Assembly: GCA_017619585.1 (NCBI GenBank)
Contig: JAFZSA010000011.1
Location: forward strand, 124,001-188,000
DNA from: Bacteroidaceae bacterium
Lineage (GTDB): Bacteria > Bacteroidota > Bacteroidia > Bacteroidales > Bacteroidaceae
DNA: 64,000 bases
Reading direction: 5' to 3'
The notes beneath the pieces were generated by a model, which worked only from the letters and a program-made list of their open reading frames with translations, did not search any database and was not told the origin of the DNA. Shown here one piece after another: positions 53,194-61,186 of this stretch. Both the position numbers and the translations under genes were made by a program. Positions within the stretch are counted from its first letter, which is position 1; every line of letters starts with the position of its first letter.

Positions 53194-53649
53194 ATGGAAG
53201 TGCTGAATTTACCAAAAACGGACCTAAAGTTACAAAGAAAGGGAAACAGACTGATGGTTTTTGACATTTTACGCAAAAAAATGATTACCCTTACGCCAGA
53301 AGAGTGGGTTCGCCAGCACTTTATTCACTTTCTCATTAACCAAAAAGGCTACAATGCCTCATGCATTGCCAACGAGGTATCTCTTTGCCTGAACAATACA
53401 CAAAAGCGTTGCGACACCGTCGTCTATGGTTCGCAAGCCCAACCAATCATGATTATAGAATACAAGGCACCTCACATCCCAATCAGTCAAAAGGTTTTCA
53501 ACCAAATAAGCAGATACAATATAAAAATGCGCGTACGTTGGTTTATTGTTAGCAACGGAATGCAACATTATTGTTGTAGAATCAACTATGAGAACGAGAC
53601 ATACGAATTCCTCCCGGACATCCCCTCGTGGAAAGAGCTTTGCCCATAA
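53194..53649 (+). CDS. Stand-alone HsdR N-terminal-like nuclease-fold protein
   Basis: The 151-residue protein resembles the N-terminal PD-(D/E)XK domain of type I restriction enzyme subunit R. The nuclease core is visible as KRCDTVVY followed by MIIEYKAP, giving the D...ExK pattern; RQHFIHFLINQKGY precedes it. There is no helicase domain, no HsdM or HsdS nearby, and the gene is not in a defence island. It looks like a conserved Bacteroidetes housekeeping gene of unknown function. It diverges from amn. Confidence 0.82.
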   Translation: MEVLNLPKTDLKLQRKGNRLMVFDILRKKMITLTPEEWVRQHFIHFLINQKGYNASCIANEVSLCLNNTQKRCDTVVYGSQAQPIMIIEYKAPHIPISQKVFNQISRYNIKMRVRWFIVSNGMQHYCCRINYENETYEFLPDIPSWKELCP

Positions 53650-53652
53650 ATG

Positions 53653-53692
53653 AAATACGCCCACCCTTATCCAGGATGAGCGTATTTGCTTT
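53653..53692 (+). terminator. Terminator between HsdR_N-like and zinc-ribbon genes
   Basis: AAATACGC and GCGTATTT arms with a loop, followed by GCTTTTTATT on the plus strand. It separates two convergent genes. Confidence 0.75.
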
Positions 53693-53711
53693 TTATTGAA
53701 AGACTGTTTCC

Positions 53712-54545
53712 TTAATCTTCTGCCTTTTCGTCTGCCTTCTTGCGAGTAGCTCTTCTGCGCTTTGGCTTCTCCTCTTTTCCTACCAGTTCTACACCAGCCA
53801 GTTCGGGGTCAACCATAATACGACCGCAGTACTCGCAAACAATGATTTTCTTGCGCATACGGATATCCAACTGACGCTGAGGTGGAATCTTATTGAAGCA
53901 ACCGCCACAAGCATCACGCTGTACATATACAACGCCCAGACCATTACGGCTGTTTCTACGGATACGCTTGAATGCGCCAAGCAAACGGGGCTCGATGGTC
54001 AGCTCCAGATTCTTAGCCTTCTCACGCAGTTTATCCTCGTCAGCCTTGGTCTCAGCAATAATCTCTTCCAATTCACCACGCTTAACATCCAGGTCAGCAC
54101 GTCTGTCGTTAGCCAACAGGTTGCAACGGGTAATCTCAGCAGTCTTGCTCTCAACCAATGACTTTGCCTCGGCTATCTTCTTCTCGTTCAGTACATTATC
54201 CAACTCAGCATACTCAATCTGCTTGCTCAGAGTATCATACTCGCGATTGTTTCTCACGCTGTCCATCTGAGTCTTATAGCGCTCGATGTTGCTGTTGTTA
54301 ACCTCTATGTCACCGTTACGCTGGTTGATTTCACGCTTCAGCTCAGCCACCTCTGCAGTAATCTTATCTACACGGGTAGCCAAACCTTCTATCTCGTCCT
54401 CCAAGTCCTGAACCTCAAGAGGCAACTCACCACGAAGAGTTTTGATCTTGTCAATCTCCGTCAGCAGCTTCTGCAGTTCATACAAGTTCTTCAGTTTTTC
54501 CTCCACGCTCAAATCAGCGGGATCCTTAGCTTTTTCTCTTGCCAT
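53712..54545 (-). CDS. Coiled-coil C4-type zinc-ribbon protein
   Basis: The 277-residue protein is a long antiparallel coiled coil (about 15-195) followed by a zinc ribbon with four Cys: DACGGCFN and VCEYCGRI. The C-terminus is a Lys/Arg-rich tail (KPKRRRATRKKADEKAED). Its relatives are annotated as zinc-ribbon domain proteins thought to bind nucleic acid, but function is unproven. It follows nif3 by 46 bp and likely shares its promoter; that association is common in bacteria. Confidence 0.88.
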   Translation of the reverse strand: MAREKAKDPADLSVEEKLKNLYELQKLLTEIDKIKTLRGELPLEVQDLEDEIEGLATRVDKITAEVAELKREINQRNGDIEVNNSNIERYKTQMDSVRNNREYDTLSKQIEYAELDNVLNEKKIAEAKSLVESKTAEITRCNLLANDRRADLDVKRGELEEIIAETKADEDKLREKAKNLELTIEPRLLGAFKRIRRNSRNGLGVVYVQRDACGGCFNKIPPQRQLDIRMRKKIIVCEYCGRIMVDPELAGVELVGKEEKPKRRRATRKKADEKAED

Positions 54546-54591
54546 AATTATTATTATCGATTTGAAAATATACTCTAAACTCTAAACTAAA

Positions 54592-55407
54592 TCAAAGGTA
54601 CTTTATCGGATTCGTACAAACGGTTGTCTTAAAGACAGCCAGATTGGGGAACCTATCCTCTATCACATTACGGAATATATCCGTTGTATACTGCTCGCTC
54701 TGGTAATGGCCCAATACACCAATCTGTATCTGTTGGGCATGTCCAAAGTATTGATGGTAATGCATTTCACCCGTCAAGAAAGCATCAGCCTTCTGTTTGA
54801 TAGCCTCATCCAACAGGAAATCGCCCGCTCCACCACAGATAGCCACACATTGGATGGGACGCTGCAGCAACTCATTATGCAACAGGCATTCCACACCAAA
54901 GGCTTGCTTCACTCTTTGCAGGAAAACCAGTGAGTCTTCACCCTCTGTCAGATAACCTATCACGCCGTTACCTCCCAGCACCATACGTTCTTTGGCCTCA
55001 GTCTGTACAGGGACTCTTCTCTGCTGCATCAGTTCCACGTCAACTAGGCCCAAGCGTTCTGCTATGGCGTAGTTCACGCCGTCAATAGCGCTGTCCAGAT
55101 TGGTATGTGCAGAATAGATATTAATATCGTTCTGTACAGCCATCCTAACACAACGCTGTACCATATCTGTATCAGAAAGTACTTTCAGGCCACGGAACAA
55201 TAAAGGATGATGGGATACAATCAAATTGCACCCCAAATCTATGGCCTCTGAAATGACCTCTTCAGTCACGTCAAGACACAATAAAACCCCTGAGACTTCC
55301 GCCTCTGTCAGTCCAACCTGCAAGCCAGCATTATCATAACTTTCCTGCAAGGGCAGAGGCGCGAAATTTTCAAGGGCGTTCATCACTTCCCGAACTGTCA
55401 CGCTCAT
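54592..55407 (-). CDS. Nif3-like dinuclear metal-centre protein
   Basis: The 271-residue protein belongs to the NIF3/YbgI family, which forms hexameric rings with a two-metal site. LIVSHHPLLFRGLK supplies the first His ligands, and YSAHTNLD, LTGEMHYHQY and GHYQSEQYTTDIF carry others. There is no inserted CutA-like domain. The open frame reaches 55482, but the promoter lies between 55429 and 55460, so the ATG at 55407 (MSVTVREVMNAL) must be used. Biochemical role is unsettled. Confidence 0.92.
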   Translation of the reverse strand: MSVTVREVMNALENFAPLPLQESYDNAGLQVGLTEAEVSGVLLCLDVTEEVISEAIDLGCNLIVSHHPLLFRGLKVLSDTDMVQRCVRMAVQNDINIYSAHTNLDSAIDGVNYAIAERLGLVDVELMQQRRVPVQTEAKERMVLGGNGVIGYLTEGEDSLVFLQRVKQAFGVECLLHNELLQRPIQCVAICGGAGDFLLDEAIKQKADAFLTGEMHYHQYFGHAQQIQIGVLGHYQSEQYTTDIFRNVIEDRFPNLAVFKTTVCTNPIKYL

Positions 55408-55428
55408 AGTAAGTACGTTTCTTGGGCG

Positions 55429-55460
55429 CAAAGGTACGCCAAAAGAAGATAAATACCAAA
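55429..55460 (-). promoter_or_regulatory. Promoter for nif3-zinc ribbon
   Basis: TTTG (55457-55460), 20 bp, TACCTTTG (55429-55436) on the minus strand; fixes the nif3 start. Confidence 0.85.
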
Positions 55461-55465
55461 TATAT

Positions 55466-55497
55466 TTTGTTTTTTCTACCAATTAGCGCTATCTTTG
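55466..55497 (+). promoter_or_regulatory. Promoter for agmatine pathway genes
   Basis: TTTG (55466-55469), 20 bp, TATCTTTG (55490-55497) on the plus strand. It is back to back with the nif3 promoter, the two -33 boxes being 5 bp apart. Confidence 0.85.
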
Positions 55498-55533
55498 CAA
55501 CCACTTTATATATATATAATAGGTAAGAGAAAG

Positions 55534-56679
55534 ATGGCTATACACTTCCAACGACCCACCACATCAATCACCGACCTGCTTCTGCAACTCAGATACGATG
55601 AGGAAAATGGTCCTGAACTCACAGAGATTCGGTCAACCCAACTGCCACCCGAATGGTATCCGCAATGCGCTGTTCAGCTTACATGGCCCCATGCCGGTAC
55701 AGACTGGGCTCCCGTTCTGAAGGAAGTGACACGATGCTATATCCAGATGGCCATGCAGATTGCCTCTCGCGAGAAGCTTATCATAGTCACCCCAGAGCCC
55801 GATCAGGTTAAGGCACTACTTACAGAACAACTCCCCAAGGACATCTGTGAGCAGATAACATACTGTGCCATGCCTACCAACGACACATGGGCTCGTGACC
55901 ACGGCTTCATAACTCTGCTTACCGAAACAGGTACACGCCTATTAGACTTCAGATTCAATGGCTGGGGCGAGAAGTTCCCTGCAGAACTGGACAACCAGAT
56001 AAACCGTAACCTTCTGCAACAAGGTATCTTCAAGGGCGAATACGAGGAGCATCTTGATTTCGTCCTGGAGGGCGGAAGCATAGAGAGTGACGGCCGAGGT
56101 ACTATCATGACCACCAGTCATTGCCTGCTGGCGCCTCATAGAAACCAGCCACTTACGCAGGCTGATATAGAGAAACGCCTACTCTCCTTCCTACATGCCG
56201 AACGAATCCTATGGCTAGACCATGGCTATCTGGCAGGTGATGACACAGACAGCCACATAGACACGCTGGCACGTTTCTGTCCCAATGATACCATCGCCTA
56301 TGTACAATGTACCGATACAGAGGACGAGCACTACACCGAACTGCATCTGATGGAAGAACAGCTACGCACCTTCCAAACACTCAGCGGTGAGCCTTATACG
56401 TTAGTACCCCTTCCTATGGCACCCAAGCGTTTTGACGAAGAAGGTAACCGATTACCTGCCACCTATGCCAACTTCCTTGTCATCAACAAGGCGGTGCTGA
56501 TGCCCACGTACGGTGATTACGAACTGGACCGTCAGGCACACAACCAATTGGCCAAGGCATTTCCCAAGCATGAGATTGTGGACATCGACAGCCAAACGCT
56601 CATCCTTCAGCACGGCTCCCTGCATTGCAGCGCCATGCAGTTCCCCGTAGGGGCCTTGAAAGTGAAGAGTGAAGAATGA
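55534..56679 (+). CDS. aguA: Agmatine deiminase (AguA)
   Basis: AguA hydrolyses agmatine to N-carbamoylputrescine and ammonia. The 381-residue protein has the guanidine-modifying-enzyme motifs NDTWARDHGF, FVLEGGSIESDG, the His in DTDSHIDTLARF and the nucleophile Cys365 in HGSLHCSAMQ. The chosen start is ATG 55534 (MAIHFQRPTTS), since the longer frame begins within the promoter. The last residues KVKSEE come from a heptamer tract that overlaps the stop codon, so the natural end may vary. aguB follows 56 bp later. Confidence 0.93.
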   Translation: MAIHFQRPTTSITDLLLQLRYDEENGPELTEIRSTQLPPEWYPQCAVQLTWPHAGTDWAPVLKEVTRCYIQMAMQIASREKLIIVTPEPDQVKALLTEQLPKDICEQITYCAMPTNDTWARDHGFITLLTETGTRLLDFRFNGWGEKFPAELDNQINRNLLQQGIFKGEYEEHLDFVLEGGSIESDGRGTIMTTSHCLLAPHRNQPLTQADIEKRLLSFLHAERILWLDHGYLAGDDTDSHIDTLARFCPNDTIAYVQCTDTEDEHYTELHLMEEQLRTFQTLSGEPYTLVPLPMAPKRFDEEGNRLPATYANFLVINKAVLMPTYGDYELDRQAHNQLAKAFPKHEIVDIDSQTLILQHGSLHCSAMQFPVGALKVKSEE

Positions 56680-56691
56680 AGAGTGAAGAAT
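56664..56691. repeat. Heptamer tract, GAAGANT x4, at the aguA stop codon
   Basis: GAAGAGT, GAAGAAT, GAAGAGT, GAAGAAT in a row. The aguA TGA is inside the tract. The same heptamers occur inside a coding region at 61339-61366. Confidence 0.88.
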
Positions 56692-56735
56692 TAATCTATC
56701 GGAGTACTCAGATTAATCAGAATAATCAGAGAAAA

Positions 56736-57617
56736 ATGAAAATAGGAATCATACAACAAAGCTGTACAGCTGACGTAGAAAGCAACAAGCAGAAACTGGC
56801 TCAAGGCATTGCCCAGGCAGCCAAGCAAGGAGCACAGTTAGTTGTTTTGCAGGAGCTGCACAACAGCCTTTATTTCTGCCAGGTGGAAAATGTTGACAAC
56901 TTCTCTTTGGCAGAACCGATACCCGGTCCCAGTACCGAGTTCTACGGCAATCTGGCCCGTCAGTACAAGGTAGTACTGGTAACAAGCCTTTTCGAACGCA
57001 GAGCTGCCGGTTTGTATCACAATACGGCTGTGGTCTTTGAGAAAGACGGTTCCATTGCCGGAAAGTATCGTAAGATGCACATACCTGACGACCCAGCATA
57101 TTATGAGAAGTTCTACTTCACCCCAGGCGACCTTGGGTTCCATCCCATTCGCACCAGTTTAGGTGTGTTAGGCGTGCAGGTCTGCTGGGATCAGTGGTAT
57201 CCAGAAGGTGCCCGTCTGATGGCCCTGCAGGGAGCCGAGTTGCTCATCTACCCCACCGCCATCGGCTATGAGAGCAGCGATACGCCCGAGGAGCAGGAAC
57301 GTCAGCGCGAAGCATGGACAACCGTTCAACGTGGGCATGCCGTAGCAAACGGACTGCCTGTGATTGCCGTCAACCGTGTAGGTCACGAACCCGACCCAAG
57401 CGGTCAAACCAATGGCATCCAGTTCTGGGGCAGTAGCTTTGTAGCTGGTCCACAGGGAGAGATACTATACCGTGCCCCAAAAGATGAAGAAGCCATCACC
57501 GTGGTAGAGATTGATATGAAGCGCTCGGAGAATGTCCGCCGTTGGTGGCCCTTCCTGCGCGACAGAAGAATAGAAGAATTTGCGCCCTTAGCGCAACGAT
57601 TTCTCGATGAGAAATAA
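56736..57617 (+). CDS. aguB: N-carbamoylputrescine amidase (AguB)
   Basis: AguB releases putrescine, carbon dioxide and ammonia from N-carbamoylputrescine. The 293-residue nitrilase-fold protein has the catalytic triad Glu40 (VVLQELHN), Lys113 (KYRKMHIPD) and Cys150 (GVQVCWDQWYPE). The FTPGDLGF and IQFWGSSFVAGPQGE segments match the plant-type family. The frame extends 20 codons upstream through the heptamer tract, but MKIGIIQQ at 56736 is the family start. It pairs with aguA in one transcript. Confidence 0.95.
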   Translation: MKIGIIQQSCTADVESNKQKLAQGIAQAAKQGAQLVVLQELHNSLYFCQVENVDNFSLAEPIPGPSTEFYGNLARQYKVVLVTSLFERRAAGLYHNTAVVFEKDGSIAGKYRKMHIPDDPAYYEKFYFTPGDLGFHPIRTSLGVLGVQVCWDQWYPEGARLMALQGAELLIYPTAIGYESSDTPEEQERQREAWTTVQRGHAVANGLPVIAVNRVGHEPDPSGQTNGIQFWGSSFVAGPQGEILYRAPKDEEAITVVEIDMKRSENVRRWWPFLRDRRIEEFAPLAQRFLDEK

Positions 57618-57683
57618 CCCGTAATACCGTGATAACGTTATAACGTAACAACAAGGATAATAACGAAATAACGAAAAACGATA
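57616..57683 (+). repeat. Armless AACGTTATAACG repeat region upstream of glnN
   Basis: The gap before glnN contains GATAACGTTATAACGTAAC and ATAACGAAATAACGAAAAACG. It has the same core and orientation as the 62-bp elements at 7488 and 35104, without the GC arms. Confidence 0.75.
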
Positions 57684-57692
57684 ATAAAGAAC

Positions 57693-59885
57693 ATGTCAAG
57701 TACACTCAGATTTCAAGTAGTAAGAGGAGCTTTCAATAAGAAACCCATTTCTGTTCCCAATCGTACAGAACGCCCAAGCGAATTCTTTGGCAAATACGTT
57801 TTCAACCGCGAGAAAATGTACCAGTATCTTCCTGCCAAGGTTTACAAGAAGATGTGCGATGTGATGGACAATGGAGAGACACTGGATTTGGCAACTGCCA
57901 ACATCGTGGCAGAGGGCATGAAGAAGTGGGCTATGCAACTGGGCGCCACCCATTGTACACACTGGTTCCAACCCCTCACCGAAGGAACAGCCGAGAAGCA
58001 CGACGGCTTTGTGGAACACGATGGCAAGGGAGGATTGGTAGAGGAATTCACCGGCAAGCAATTGGTTCAGCAGGAACCTGATGCCAGTTCATTCCCCAGC
58101 GGTGGTATCCGCTCTACCTTCGAAGCCCGTGGCTATAGTGCCTGGGACCCTGCCAGCCCTGTCTTTGTGGTAGGTGACACGCTGATGATCCCCACCGTAT
58201 TCATTTCTTATACTGGTGAGGCTCTGGATTACAAGGCTCCGCTGAAGAAATCTTTGATGGCCGTTGATAAGGCTGCGACCGCCGTTGCACGCTATTTCTA
58301 CCCCGAAACTAAGAAAGTTATCACCAATCTGGGCTGGGAACAGGAATATTTCCTTGTAGACGAAGACCTCTATGCAGCCCGTCCTGACTTGGTAATGACC
58401 GGTCGTACCCTGATGGGCCATGACAGCGCCAAGAACCAGCAGATGGACGACCATTACTTTGGTTCTATTCCCGGTCGTGTAGCGGCCTTCATGAAGGATC
58501 TGGAGATAAAGGCTCTTGAGTTGGGCATCCCCTGCAAGACCCGACATAACGAGGTTGCACCCAACCAGTTTGAGCTGGCTCCTATCTTCGAAGAGTGTAA
58601 CTTGGCCGTAGACCACAATATGCTACTGATGATGCTTATGCGCAAGGTAGCCCGCAAGCATGGCTTCCGCTGTCTCCTGCACGAGAAGCCCTTTGGTGGT
58701 GTGAACGGAAGCGGAAAGCACAACAACTGGAGTCTTTCTACAGACACCGGTGTGCTGCTGCATGTTCCCGGCAAGACCCCGCTGGACAACCTGCGCTTTG
58801 TCACCTTCTTGGTGGAGAGCCTGATGGCTGTATACCGTCACAACGGACTCTTGAAGGCCAGCATCATCTCGGCTACCAATGCACACCGTTTGGGCGCCAA
58901 CGAGGCACCACCAGCTATCATCTCCAGTTTCCTGGGCAAGCAGCTCTCTGAATTACTGGACCATCTGGAGAACGCCACCGACGAGGAGATTATCAACCTC
59001 AAGGGGAAGCGTTCACTTACCTTGGATATTCCTCAGATTCCGGAATTACTGCTTGATAATACCGACCGCAACCGCACCTCTCCCTTTGCCTTCACTGGCA
59101 ATCGTTTCGAGTTCCGTGCCGCAGGTTCACAAGCCAACTGCGCAGCATCCATGATAGTACTCAATACTGCAATGGCAGAGGCATTGACAAACTTCCAGCA
59201 GCGAGTTGACAAGCTCATCAAGGCTGGTACCGAGCCTATGAAGGCAGTTTTGAAGACTGTCCGTGAAGATATCAAGGCCTGCAAACCCATCCGTTTCGAC
59301 GGCAATGGCTATAGCGAGGAATGGAAGCAGGAAGCTGCCCGCCGTGGTTTAGACGTAGAGAACAGCGCACCTTTGATGCTGGACAACTACCTGAAGCCCG
59401 AGACCATCAAGATGTTTGGCGACATGCATGTCCTCACGGAGGCAGAACTTGAGGCCCGTACTGAAATCAAGCAAGAGACCTACACCAAGAAGATTCAGAT
59501 TGAGGCCCGCATTTTCGGAGACCTTTGCCTGAACCATATTATCCCTGTTGCCACCAAGTACCAAAGTCAGCTGATAGACAATGTACACAAGGTTAAGGAG
59601 ATCTTCCCCGAGCAAACTGCCCTGAAGGTCAGTGCCAACAATCTGGCCCTCATAGAGCGTATCAGCGAGCACAGCAGCTTCATTACAGAGAATGTGGAAG
59701 CACTGGTAGAAGCCCGTCGTGTTGCCAATAAGATTGAGAGCGTAAGAGAGAAAGCCATTGCCTATCATGATACCGTAGCGCCACTCTTAGAGAGCATCCG
59801 CTACCACATTGACGAGCTGGAACTTATTGTTGATGACGAGTTGTGGCCACTACCCAAGTACCGCGAGATGCTTTTCATCCGATAA
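57693..59885 (+). CDS. glnN: Glutamine synthetase type III (GlnN)
   Basis: GlnN makes glutamine from glutamate, ammonia and ATP. The 730-residue length and the motifs GGVNGSGKHNNWSLSTD, TEGTAEKHDGFVEHD and NRTSPFAFTGNRFEFRA identify the GSIII class common in Bacteroidales. The C-terminal third is a helical region with LKVSANNLALIERISEHSS. It follows the ammonia-releasing aguAB genes, with a repeat-rich 75-bp gap between, so coordinate nitrogen recovery is plausible. The methyltransferase gene comes 35 bp later. Confidence 0.97.
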   Translation: MSSTLRFQVVRGAFNKKPISVPNRTERPSEFFGKYVFNREKMYQYLPAKVYKKMCDVMDNGETLDLATANIVAEGMKKWAMQLGATHCTHWFQPLTEGTAEKHDGFVEHDGKGGLVEEFTGKQLVQQEPDASSFPSGGIRSTFEARGYSAWDPASPVFVVGDTLMIPTVFISYTGEALDYKAPLKKSLMAVDKAATAVARYFYPETKKVITNLGWEQEYFLVDEDLYAARPDLVMTGRTLMGHDSAKNQQMDDHYFGSIPGRVAAFMKDLEIKALELGIPCKTRHNEVAPNQFELAPIFEECNLAVDHNMLLMMLMRKVARKHGFRCLLHEKPFGGVNGSGKHNNWSLSTDTGVLLHVPGKTPLDNLRFVTFLVESLMAVYRHNGLLKASIISATNAHRLGANEAPPAIISSFLGKQLSELLDHLENATDEEIINLKGKRSLTLDIPQIPELLLDNTDRNRTSPFAFTGNRFEFRAAGSQANCAASMIVLNTAMAEALTNFQQRVDKLIKAGTEPMKAVLKTVREDIKACKPIRFDGNGYSEEWKQEAARRGLDVENSAPLMLDNYLKPETIKMFGDMHVLTEAELEARTEIKQETYTKKIQIEARIFGDLCLNHIIPVATKYQSQLIDNVHKVKEIFPEQTALKVSANNLALIERISEHSSFITENVEALVEARRVANKIESVREKAIAYHDTVAPLLESIRYHIDELELIVDDELWPLPKYREMLFIR

Positions 59886-59920
59886 CCTGTAATACTAATC
59901 ATTAAACGTCACATTTCATC

Positions 59921-60829
59921 ATGAATTCCAAATACAGCAACTACCAGCTGCATGCCAAGATGCAGAAAATGGAAAGGCTCATCAACCTGGACAAGTTTAC
60001 AAAAGGCGAGAAGAACTCCCTGAAACAGATACGTTCTTATTACAAGATAAACGAATGGGCATACAAGCACTATCATTCGCAAGACGGCTTTATGCATTTC
60101 AGGATCAGTTCCAACGGATGCTTTACCGATGAAGACATCTACTACCAGCCCGACACTGTTTCTGCCTACATTAAGCCAGGCGACGTAGTAATGGAACTGG
60201 GATTCGGACAGGGAGCAAACCTGCTTTACCTGGCACACAGCCATCCGGAAGCAAGTTTTATCGGCGTAGATTTGGCTCCGTTGAACAAGAAGGATATCCC
60301 CCAGAACGTCACCACATACCAGCAGGACTATAGCAGTCTTGCACAGTTCGAGGACAACTCCGTAGACGTTCTGTATGCCTTTGAGACCGTGGTACACAAT
60401 ACAGACAAGGAGAAGATTTACCGCGAAGTCTGCCGAGTTCTGAAGCCAGGAGGCGTGGTAATCGTCTTCGACTATGCACTGACCGACAAGCTCGAGACTT
60501 ACGACCCTGTTGTACAGAAGGCTATAATAGTGACATCAAAGGGCGGTGCTGCTGCAATATTTGAATCATTACAGGAACTGAATGCACACTATGAAAACAG
60601 TGGGCTGAAACTTGAAAAATGCACAGATCACACACGTGCCATATTACCTGACCTAAAGCGTCTGGAGCGCAAGGCAACCAAGATACTGAAGCGTCCCCTT
60701 CTGACAAAACTCCTATTCTGGCTTATGCCCGATGCTTTCGTTGCCAACATTGCCATTGGATACATAGCCTATGATTCGGCTAGTGCCGGAATCGGATCGT
60801 ATAGAGAATGGATACTACGTAAACCTTGA
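59921..60829 (+). CDS. Class I SAM-dependent methyltransferase
   Basis: The 302-residue protein has the SAM-binding motif I VVMELGFGQGANLLYLA (about 88-104), FIGVDLAP as the post-I acidic end and VLKPGGVVIVFDYAL as motif III. The N-terminal 60 residues are charged and helical. The sequence resembles small-molecule methyltransferases of the Methyltransf_11/25 group; substrate cannot be told. It lies 35 bp after glnN and is followed by a terminator. No partner genes give a hint of a pathway. Confidence 0.85.
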   Translation: MNSKYSNYQLHAKMQKMERLINLDKFTKGEKNSLKQIRSYYKINEWAYKHYHSQDGFMHFRISSNGCFTDEDIYYQPDTVSAYIKPGDVVMELGFGQGANLLYLAHSHPEASFIGVDLAPLNKKDIPQNVTTYQQDYSSLAQFEDNSVDVLYAFETVVHNTDKEKIYREVCRVLKPGGVVIVFDYALTDKLETYDPVVQKAIIVTSKGGAAAIFESLQELNAHYENSGLKLEKCTDHTRAILPDLKRLERKATKILKRPLLTKLLFWLMPDAFVANIAIGYIAYDSASAGIGSYREWILRKP

Positions 60830-60840
60830 TAATCTCCACA

Positions 60841-60870
60841 AGCCCCTCCCCAACAGGAGGGGTTTTCTTT
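60841..60870 (+). terminator. Terminator after methyltransferase gene
   Basis: CCCCTCC and GGAGGGG arms (to 60862) followed by TTTTCTTTT on the plus strand. Confidence 0.8.
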
Positions 60871-60879
60871 TCCTCATAC

Positions 60880-60915
60880 AGAAAAGCCCCTCTCTTTTTT
60901 TTGAGGGAGGGGCTT
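60880..60915 (-). terminator. Terminator after small WDEEW gene
   Basis: AAGCCCCTCTC and GAGGGAGGGGCTT arms are separated by eight T residues (A on the minus strand); TTTTCTG follows on the minus strand. Confidence 0.75.
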
Positions 60916-60974
60916 AGAGCTGGGAACACACCCGCTCTACAACAATCTTTTACCTTAGCAAATATAATTATGGC

Positions 60975-61145
60975 TTACCACTCCTCATCCCAGACATTGC
61001 GGGATTCTTTGGTGCGGGCATCAATGTAGGCACCGCCACCGAACTGGAATTCGGTGCTGTTTATACTAGACACTTCACTTGTTGTCAGCAATGCACGCTG
61101 CTGCTGCAACTTTATTACTATTGTTTGAGGTTTGATGTACTTCAT
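60975..61145 (-). CDS. Small protein ending in WDEEW (56 aa), below usual ORF cut-off
   Basis: The 56-residue frame starts MKYIKPQTIVIKLQQQ, continues with a Ser/Thr-rich middle and FQFGGGAYIDARTKESR, and ends NVWDEEW. This pattern (basic start, central Gly-rich part, Arg plus W-D/E-E-W ending) recurs in small Prevotella proteins found next to secreted proteins, to my knowledge. It has no signal peptide. It follows the surface-protein gene by 41 bp on the same strand and precedes a terminator. Function unknown. Confidence 0.7.
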   Translation of the reverse strand: MKYIKPQTIVIKLQQQRALLTTSEVSSINSTEFQFGGGAYIDARTKESRNVWDEEW

Positions 61146-61186
61146 TGGAATTATGAATTATGAGTTAAGAATTATGATTAGGCTTG

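Noticed and set aside
53194..53649. Restriction-modification or defence island
   Set aside because: Only the HsdR N-terminal-like domain is present, with housekeeping neighbours on both sides and no methylase or specificity gene.
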